Part shown: positions 1 through 4,669 of the stretch, piece by piece | Position numbering within the stretch: position 1 is the stretch's first letter | Layout of the letters: every line of letters begins with the position of its first letter | DNA from: Lysobacterales bacterium | GTDB lineage: Bacteria; Pseudomonadota; Gammaproteobacteria; Xanthomonadales; SZUA-5 | Assembly (NCBI GenBank): GCA_024710675.1 | Contig: JANJUH010000485.1 | Coordinates: 1-6,603 of the forward strand | Reading direction: 5' to 3' | Length of the DNA: 6,603 nt | Program-made: the position numbers and the translations under genes | Notes under the pieces: model-generated | What the model was told of the DNA's origin: nothing | Seen by the model: only the letters and a program-made list of their open reading frames with translations | Database searches by the model: none

Positions 1-1962
1 CTCGCACGCCAGGTGCTGCTCGGCGTGACCGGTTCGGGCAAGACCTACACCATCGCCAACGTCGTGCAGGCGGTGCAGAAGCCGACCCTGGTGCTGGCGC
101 CGAACAAGACCCTGGCGGCGCAGCTCTACGGCGAGTTCAAGGAATTCTTCCCCGACAACGCCGTCGAGTACTTCGTCTCCTACTACGACTACTACCAGCC
201 CGAAGCCTACGTCCCGGCCAGCGACACCTACATCGAGAAGGACGCCAACATCAACGAGCACATCGAGCAGATGCGCCTCAGCGCCACCAAGGCGCTGCTG
301 GAGCGTCGCGATGCGCTGATCGTGGCCACGGTCTCGGCGATCTACGGCCTCGGTGATCCCAACGAATACTTCAACATGGTGCTGCACCTCGTGCGCGGCG
401 ACCGCATCGCCGACCGCGAGCTGATCCGCCGCCTCACCGAGCTGCAGTACACGCGCGGCGACTACGAACTGCGGCGCGGCACCTATCGCGTCCGTGGCGA
501 GGTCATCGACGTGCATCCGGCCGAGAGCGAACGCGAGGCGCTGCGCATCGAGCTGTTCGACGGCGAGATCGAGAACCTCGCGCTGTTCGACCCGCTGACC
601 GGCGAGGTGCTGCGCCGGCTGCCGCGCTTCACCGTGTATCCCAAGTCGCACTACGTGACCAGTCGCCGCACCGTGCTCGAGGCGGTGGACACGATCAAGA
701 CCGAACTGGCCGAGCGCCTCGAGGTGCTGCACCGCGACGGCAAGCTGCTGGAAGCGCAGCGGCTCAAGCAGCGCACGCAGTTCGACCTCGAGATGATGGC
801 CGAGATCGGCTACTGCCAGGGCATCGAGAACTACTCGCGCCACCTGACCGGCCGCGCCGAGGGCGAGGCGCCGCCGACGCTGTTCGACTACCTGCCGCCG
901 GATGCGCTGCTGGTGGTCGACGAGAGCCACGTGACCATCCCGCAGCTCGGCGCGATGTACAAGGGCGACCGCTCGCGCAAGGAGACGCTGGTCGAGTTCG
1001 GCTTCCGGCTCCCGTCGGCACTCGACAACCGGCCGCTGCGCTTCGAGGAATGGGAGCGCCGCGCGCCGCGGATGATCTTCGTCTCCGCCACGCCCGGCGA
1101 TTACGAATTGCGCGAGGCCGACGGCCGGGTCGTCGAGCAGGTGGTGCGCCCGACCGGCCTGATCGACCCCGAAACCGAGATCCGCCCGGTCGCCAGCCAG
1201 GTCGACGACCTGCTCGGCGAGATCCGCGAACGCACCGCGATGGGCGACCGCGTGCTGGTCACGACCCTGACCAAGCGCATGGCCGAGAACCTCACCGAAT
1301 ACCTGGTCGAGCACGGCATCCGCGTGCGCTACCTGCACTCGGACATCGAGACCGTCGAGCGCGTCGAGATCATCCGCGACCTGCGCCTCGGCGTCTTCGA
1401 CGTGCTGATCGGCATCAACCTGCTGCGCGAGGGCCTGGACATGCCCGAGGTCTCGCTGGTGGCGATCCTCGATGCCGACAAGGAAGGCTTCCTGCGCGCC
1501 ACCCGCTCGCTGGTCCAGACCATCGGCCGCGCTGCGCGCAACGTCCGCGGCAAGGCGATCCTCTACGCCGACACCATCACCGACTCGATGCGCCGCGCGC
1601 TCGACGAAACCGCACGCCGCCGCCAGCGCCAGATCGAGTACAACGCCGAGCACGGCATCGTCCCGGCCACCATCGTCAAGAAAGTCGCCGACGTCATGGA
1701 AGGCGCGCGCGAAGCCGGCGAAGCCTCGGCCAGGGGGCGTCCGGGCCGGCCCGGGCGGCCAGAGCGCCCAGGCCAGCGCCCAGCCGCTGCGGTGGCCGAA
1801 CCCCGCATCGACTACGCCGCACTCTCACCCGAACAACTCGGCGCCAAGCTCAGGAAGCTCGAGGAACAGATGTTCCAGCACGCCCAGAACCTCGAATTCG
1901 AAGAAGCCGCCCGCGTGCGCGACGAGATCAAGCGCGTGAAGGCGCTGGGATTGATGGGGTAG
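1..1962 (+). CDS. uvrB: UvrABC system protein B (excinuclease subunit), 5'-truncated by window edge
   Basis: UvrB receives damaged DNA from UvrA, verifies the lesion with its beta-hairpin and helicase fold, and recruits UvrC for dual incision in cytoplasmic nucleotide excision repair. Counting from the first codon in the window, visible motifs are Walker A GVTGSGKT (8-15), the beta-hairpin with Tyr 61, 62, 64 and 65 in YYDYYQPEAY, the DESH Walker B box (307-310), SATPG near 363, helicase motif VI QTIGRAAR (506-513), and a C-terminal UVR domain (about 610-649, FEEAARVRDEIKR) that contacts UvrC. The reading frame is open to base 1. The first codon aligns with about Leu32 of E. coli UvrB, so about 31 residues and the true start lie upstream; the GTG at 13 is not the start. 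The linker before the UVR domain (about 576-601) is an unusual Arg-Pro-Gly-rich stretch. The gene ends in TAG 29 bases before a REP-type hairpin pair. The family call is essentially certain. Confidence 0.98.
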   Translation, partial: LARQVLLGVTGSGKTYTIANVVQAVQKPTLVLAPNKTLAAQLYGEFKEFFPDNAVEYFVSYYDYYQPEAYVPASDTYIEKDANINEHIEQMRLSATKALLERRDALIVATVSAIYGLGDPNEYFNMVLHLVRGDRIADRELIRRLTELQYTRGDYELRRGTYRVRGEVIDVHPAESEREALRIELFDGEIENLALFDPLTGEVLRRLPRFTVYPKSHYVTSRRTVLEAVDTIKTELAERLEVLHRDGKLLEAQRLKQRTQFDLEMMAEIGYCQGIENYSRHLTGRAEGEAPPTLFDYLPPDALLVVDESHVTIPQLGAMYKGDRSRKETLVEFGFRLPSALDNRPLRFEEWERRAPRMIFVSATPGDYELREADGRVVEQVVRPTGLIDPETEIRPVASQVDDLLGEIRERTAMGDRVLVTTLTKRMAENLTEYLVEHGIRVRYLHSDIETVERVEIIRDLRLGVFDVLIGINLLREGLDMPEVSLVAILDADKEGFLRATRSLVQTIGRAARNVRGKAILYADTITDSMRRALDETARRRQRQIEYNAEHGIVPATIVKKVADVMEGAREAGEASARGRPGRPGRPERPGQRPAAAVAEPRIDYAALSPEQLGAKLRKLEEQMFQHAQNLEFEEAARVRDEIKRVKALGLMG

Positions 1963-1990
1963 GGGGAGCAGGGTGCGGAGGGCGCAGTCT

Positions 1991-2029
1991 GTAGCCCGGA
2001 TGCGCGGCCCTCAGGCCGTGCATCCGGGG
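1991..2029 (+). repeat. REP-type palindrome, GTAG-headed (first half of inverted pair)
   Basis: GTAG is followed directly by a strong hairpin. Bases 1995-2009 pair with 2014-2028 as a 15-bp stem with one G·T wobble and a 4-base loop (CTCA). A GTAG head followed by an imperfect palindrome matches the REP elements known in Stenotrophomonas and other gammaproteobacteria, which are mobilised by REP-associated tyrosine transposases. It lies 29 bases past the uvrB stop and could also shape the 3' end of the mRNA. The CCTTTGCG that follows is too poor in T for a standard intrinsic terminator. Confidence 0.8.
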
Positions 2030-2046
2030 CCTTTGCGGGCGAAAGG

Positions 2047-2080
2047 TCCCGGATGCGCGCTGCGCGCTTGTCCGGGCTAT
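2047..2080 (-). repeat. REP-type palindrome in opposite orientation (second half of inverted pair)
   Basis: Read on the minus strand this begins ATAGCCCGGA, a one-base variant of the GTAG head, and ends CATCCGGGA. Bases 2048-2053 pair with 2071-2076, enclosing an alternating GCGC core. CCCGGATGCGCG at 2048-2059 repeats 1995-2006 exactly. TAGCCCGGA (1992-2000) is the exact reverse complement of TCCGGGCTA (2071-2079), so the two elements form one inverted pair. The spacer carries a small CCTTT/AAAGG inverted repeat (2030-2034 with 2042-2046). The arrangement resembles a BIME. Confidence 0.75.
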
Positions 2081-2129
2081 GGAGGGAGTGTGGGCTTCGG
2101 GTTCGATCACGGTGGTGCCGCGTTGTCGT

Positions 2130-2169
2130 CGGTGCGGATCACTTTGGTCACCGGCACCCTACGCCCGGC
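2130..2169 (-). repeat. GTAGGGTGCCGGTG-type palindromic repeat, copy A
   Basis: This 40-base unit matches copy B at 34 of 40 positions, including an exact 17-base core (2148-2164). CGGTG at 2130-2134 pairs with CACCG at 2149-2153. On the minus strand the element reads from GTAG (complement of 2159-2162) into the palindrome, the same head-plus-hairpin layout as the REP pair upstream but with a different palindrome sequence. The differences from copy B lie mostly in the loop, as expected of an older or decaying copy. Confidence 0.7.
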
Positions 2170-2245
2170 TCGTGCGCGGCGTGATGGCGCTTGCGGTGTG
2201 GTTCTCCCTGCAAACTGCACCGGCGTGGCCTTCCCGCGTCGCTGC

Positions 2246-2285
2246 CGGTGCGGTTCGCTGCGCTCACCGGCACCCTACGCTCGGC
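2246..2285 (-). repeat. GTAGGGTGCCGGTG-type palindromic repeat, copy B
   Basis: This second copy lies 116 bases downstream of copy A in the same orientation. GCCGGTG (2244-2250) pairs with CACCGGC (2265-2271), a perfect 7-bp stem. The minus strand begins GTAG at 2278-2275. The loop reads CGGTTCGCTGCGCT. From memory, the motif of GTAGGGTG followed by a palindrome containing AGCGCAGCGAACC is common between genes in GC-rich proteobacteria. No ORF spans it credibly. Confidence 0.72.
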
Positions 2286-2399
2286 CTTTGCAATGAGTGC
2301 TGGCGCGCAGGGCGAGTTCTGCAATCACCGCCCTTCACTGTTCCCCGCGGACCCCGGCGGGCATCATGCGGCTCCCTCCTGAGATGACCGTGCCCGCTG

Positions 2400-3200
2400 A
2401 TGACCCCGACGCCTGCAGACCAGGACTACGCGCGTTACATGCTGGGCTGGATCGATGCCCTGTCCTGGCCCGAGTTCGAGCTGGGCGAGGCCGAGTTGCC
2501 GGCCTTGCGCGCCTTCTGGCTGGAGGGTGAGCCCGCCGATCTCGATGCCATTGCCGATCGCCTGTGGGCGTGGGTGGATGCCAACGGCGGTGAGGCGCTG
2601 CCGGACGATCGCCGGATGATCCTGGCGCGGATGCTGATCTGCGTGGCGGCGCCGGACAATCGCGAGCTCGAGGAGCGTGGCTACTTCGAGGACTTGTTGC
2701 GGCGCTGTGGGGTGGATGAGAACCGGATTGCCGCGCGCTTGCCTGGTGGTCGGCGGGCGGCGTGGAGCGGTGATCAGGCGGCGTTGGCGGTGCGTTCCGA
2801 GCATTCTCGGCTGCAGCGCGCGAAAAACCATGCGCTGCTGGCCTTCTGTGTCGGCAGTTTCCTGTCCGGCGGAGCCGCGAGTCCGGATCCTGCGTTGACG
2901 CCGCTGGAGATGTTCTGGGTGGTGACGCTCGCCGGCCTGATCTGGCTCTGGTACCGGCTCGACAGCGAGCAGCGCGGCTTCCAGCGCACGCCGGGCATGA
3001 CGGCCGCCATCATCCTGATTGCTGCAGTCGGCGTGCCCTGGTACCTGATCCGCTCGCGGGGCTGGCCCCAGGCACAACTGGCCGTCTTGCAGGCGGTTGC
3101 CCTGTTCGCGCTATCGACGCTGCTGACGGTTGCCGGCGCGGGTTTGCTGGCGCCGGTCGATCCGGTGAGCCTGCCAGCGGAGGTGGAGGCTGCTCCCTGA
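2400..3200 (+). CDS. Unrecognised membrane protein with acidic N-terminal half and 3-4 C-terminal membrane segments
   Basis: The 266-residue product matches no family I recognise. Residues 1-140 look soluble and are rich in Asp, Glu, Ala and Leu. The C-terminal half is hydrophobic: a weak segment at about 144-158, then clear segments at about 168-186 (rich in Trp), 201-217 and 226-249, with a short tail. An inner-membrane location with a cytoplasmic N-terminal region is an inference. ATG 2400 is the first possible ATG after an in-frame TGA at 2385, but no good Shine-Dalgarno precedes it. ATG 2439 (Met14), with AGGA 11 bases upstream, is an alternative. The gene stands alone, 437 bases after uvrB and 85 bases before the secreted pair. 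It uses TTG, GAT and GGT codons more freely than uvrB. I am confident it is a gene but assign no function. Confidence 0.8.
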   Translation: MTPTPADQDYARYMLGWIDALSWPEFELGEAELPALRAFWLEGEPADLDAIADRLWAWVDANGGEALPDDRRMILARMLICVAAPDNRELEERGYFEDLLRRCGVDENRIAARLPGGRRAAWSGDQAALAVRSEHSRLQRAKNHALLAFCVGSFLSGGAASPDPALTPLEMFWVVTLAGLIWLWYRLDSEQRGFQRTPGMTAAIILIAAVGVPWYLIRSRGWPQAQLAVLQAVALFALSTLLTVAGAGLLAPVDPVSLPAEVEAAP

Positions 3201-3274
3201 GCCAGCCCCATCCGCAATCGCCGCGTGATCCGGTTGGCCCCCAGATCCCGTAAGCCCCAGCCACACCCAGCTGT

Positions 3275-3278
3275 GGAG
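3275..3278 (+). promoter_or_regulatory. Ribosome binding site for the beta-helix gene
   Basis: GGAG lies 7 bases before ATG 3286. This supports 3286 over the in-frame ATG at 3292, which would be 13 bases away. Confidence 0.65.
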
Positions 3279-3285
3279 CCTTGCG

Positions 3286-4059
3286 ATGCGAATGATCGAC
3301 CTGCCTTCCGTGCGACTGAATGGCTTGCGCCCCCTGTGCCTGCTTGCCGCGTTGTCCTTGCTGGCTGGCCCCGCGGCTGCAGGATCGCTGACGCCGCCCG
3401 GGCCTCCCGGACCCACGTTCAAGACGTTGACGGACATCGAGCCGCGCGAAGTACTGCGGCCGAGCAGTCAGGTGGTGGCTCCGCTGGTCATCGACCAGCC
3501 GGGCTCGTACTACCTCACCGAGGATGTGGTGGCGATCCCCGATCAACCGGCGATCCGCATCACCGCCAGCCACGTGACGCTGGATCTGAACGGCTACACC
3601 GTGCGCGGCAACCAGGAGGTGATGGATGGCGATGGCATCCGCATCGAAGGTGCGCATGTCACCGTGCGCAATGGCACCGTGCGCGGTGCCGATGGTGATG
3701 GCATCAACTGCCCCAATGGTGGGCCGATCGCGCTGATCGAGGTGAACGCGGTCCACAACGCCCAGGCCGGTGCCAGTTGCAGCGCGATGCGCGTGTCGGG
3801 AGGCGAGTTCTCCAACAATGGTTCCACGGGTGTCGGCGGGCTGAAGGTGCTGATCACCGGCGTGCGCGCGACCGGCAACGGGGGCTCTGGCATCGTGCTG
3901 GGCAGCGGTTCCTCCGCCTCGCGCTCGATGTCCGACTCCAATGCCGTCGGATTCAACTGCACCCAGGGCACGGGTCTCGTCACGCAGTCGATCGCCAAGT
4001 TCAATTCGGTAACCAATCGCTTTGGTTGCGCGGTGTTCGATTCCGAGATTCCGCTATGA
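3286..4059 (+). CDS. Secreted right-handed parallel beta-helix protein (small)
   Basis: The 257-residue product has a signal peptide (about 1-32: basic start, Leu/Ala core, ending GPAAA before Gly33) and is exported by Sec. A Pro-Gly linker (TPPGPPGP, 36-43) leads into TLTDIEPR, then GSYYLTEDV (73-81) and VTLDLNGYTVRG (97-108). This order is typical of a common group of exported right-handed beta-helix proteins. From about 90 to the end, strands such as VTVRNGTVRG, DGIRI and SGIVL recur at roughly 20-25-residue intervals with Asn and Gly at turns. I see no catalytic signature of a pectate lyase or other polysaccharide lyase, so a binding or structural role is as likely as enzymatic activity. 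The mature part has four Cys (142, 165, 225, 248), paired at equal 23-residue spacing. It overlaps the next gene by ATGA, implying translational coupling. It is shorter than the members I recall. Confidence 0.85.
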   Translation: MRMIDLPSVRLNGLRPLCLLAALSLLAGPAAAGSLTPPGPPGPTFKTLTDIEPREVLRPSSQVVAPLVIDQPGSYYLTEDVVAIPDQPAIRITASHVTLDLNGYTVRGNQEVMDGDGIRIEGAHVTVRNGTVRGADGDGINCPNGGPIALIEVNAVHNAQAGASCSAMRVSGGEFSNNGSTGVGGLKVLITGVRATGNGGSGIVLGSGSSASRSMSDSNAVGFNCTQGTGLVTQSIAKFNSVTNRFGCAVFDSEIPL

Positions 4060-4622
4060 GGCGCCAGCTCGGATTCGTGCTGCTCGCCTTGCTCAGTGTG
4101 GCACCAGCCTGGGCGGAGACGGTCCAGCCCGATCGCCGCTGGGTCTGGTCGGAGAACGGCGGCTGGATCGACGGCCGCCCGCTGGGTGCCGGCGGACCCG
4201 GCCTGCACGCGAACAACGGCGTCGTCAGCGGCTGGCTGTACGCCGCCAATGCAGGCTGGGTCAGCGCGCATTGCCTGAATACCGGCAGTTGCGCGGAGGC
4301 GCCTTACGGCTTGCGCCTGGAAGAGCTGCCGCAGCAGCCCGGTCGCCTTCGATTGACTGGGTACCTGTGGTCGGAGAACGCCGGCTGGATCGTGGCGCAC
4401 TGCGTGAGCACGGGCAGTTGCACGGACACCCATTACGGGCTGGAGGTGGACCTGCTGACCGGTCGCGTCGATGGACTGGCGTGGTCGGAGAACCTGGGCT
4501 GGATCAACTTCTCATGCGCGAGTACATCGAGCTGCGTGCAAGTGGATTTCGGACTGGGCTTGCTGCCGCAGGTCGTGGTGCCGATACCATCGGAACTGTT
4601 CGCCGACGGCTTTGACTCTTGA
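4056..4622 (+). CDS. Secreted WSENxGWI-repeat protein with three Cys-x5-Cys pairs and a C-terminal FADGFDS motif
   Basis: The 188-residue product has a signal peptide (1-20, cleavage after APAWA). The mature part is four imperfect repeats around W-S-E-N-x-G-W-I: about 30-39, 61-88, 103-131 and 141-168. The last three continue into Cys-x5-Cys (C73/C79, C116/C122, C154/C160) and then a YGL or FGL strand; the first stops after GWIDG. Equal spacing of the Cys pairs and export suggest a small disulfide loop in each repeat. After a Pro-Val hinge (PQVVVPIP) the chain ends SELFADGFDS. I chose ATG 4056 because it gives a clean signal peptide and an ATGA junction with the beta-helix gene; GAGA at 4045-4048 can serve as a weak ribosome site. 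The frame stays open upstream to 3777, but that part is a shadow of the beta-helix gene. GWINF-type repeats occur in exported proteobacterial proteins, but no function is known to me. Confidence 0.85.
   Translation: MRRQLGFVLLALLSVAPAWAETVQPDRRWVWSENGGWIDGRPLGAGGPGLHANNGVVSGWLYAANAGWVSAHCLNTGSCAEAPYGLRLEELPQQPGRLRLTGYLWSENAGWIVAHCVSTGSCTDTHYGLEVDLLTGRVDGLAWSENLGWINFSCASTSSCVQVDFGLGLLPQVVVPIPSELFADGFDS
4146..4505 (+). repeat. Internal coding repeat encoding WSENxGWI, three DNA-level copies
   Basis: TGGTCGGAGAAC occurs exactly at 4146, 4368 and 4482. The 25-base units 4146-4170 and 4368-4392 differ at a single base. Such DNA-level identity suggests recent internal duplication or gene conversion, since the protein around the repeats has diverged much more. 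Confidence 0.8.
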
Positions 4623-4669
4623 GCGCCCTGGCGCCACGGTTCTGCTGTATGCGGGGGTGAGACGGCAGG

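Larger units (their letters stand above)
1963..2399. other. Noncoding interval between uvrB and the membrane protein gene, rich in hairpin repeats
   Basis: This 437-base stretch has no credible gene. The short open frames across it differ in every frame, overlap the hairpins and give compositionally odd Arg/Pro/Ala-rich peptides. It holds an inverted pair of CCCGGATGC hairpins (1991-2080) and two direct copies of a GGTGCCGGTG-type hairpin (2130-2169 and 2246-2285). Bases 2286-2399 show nothing I can name. I found no convincing -35/-10 pair for the downstream gene and no GC hairpin followed by a clean T-run for uvrB termination. Confidence 0.8.

Noticed and set aside
13..15. GTG at 13 as the start of uvrB
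   Set aside because: The frame is open to base 1 and the preceding codons (LARQ) align with UvrB; starting here would leave only seven residues before the Walker A lysine-containing loop is complete and delete a conserved N-terminal region.
1050..1994. A 314-residue open frame on the plus strand within uvrB
   Set aside because: It is a shifted frame of uvrB with an Arg/Pro-rich product, typical of GC-rich DNA; the uvrB frame is intact throughout.
1995..2034. Intrinsic terminator for uvrB
   Set aside because: The stem is strong, but the bases after it (GCCTTTGCG) hold only three T in a row; a REP element explains the structure better, though it may still affect mRNA ends.
1973..2387. Overlapping small open frames (1973-2296, 2079-2387, 2191-2382) after uvrB
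   Set aside because: They run through the palindromic repeats in competing frames and lack ribosome sites and recognisable protein features.
2364..3077. A 237-residue minus-strand open frame across the membrane protein gene
   Set aside because: Its product is low-complexity (Gln, Arg, His, Pro-rich), while the plus-strand frame encodes well-formed membrane segments.
3010..3756. A 248-residue minus-strand open frame across two genes
   Set aside because: It spans the boundary of two plus-strand genes and overlaps the signal peptide of the beta-helix protein; its composition is that of an antisense shadow.
3777..4055. Upstream extension of the WSEN-repeat gene to ATG 3777
   Set aside because: The extension overlaps the beta-helix gene, is Arg-rich, and would bury a clear signal peptide that starts at ATG 4056.
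4623..4634. GCGCC/GGCGC inverted repeat between the convergent genes as a bidirectional terminator
   Set aside because: The arms are five bases with a two-base gap and no T-run on either side, too weak to call.
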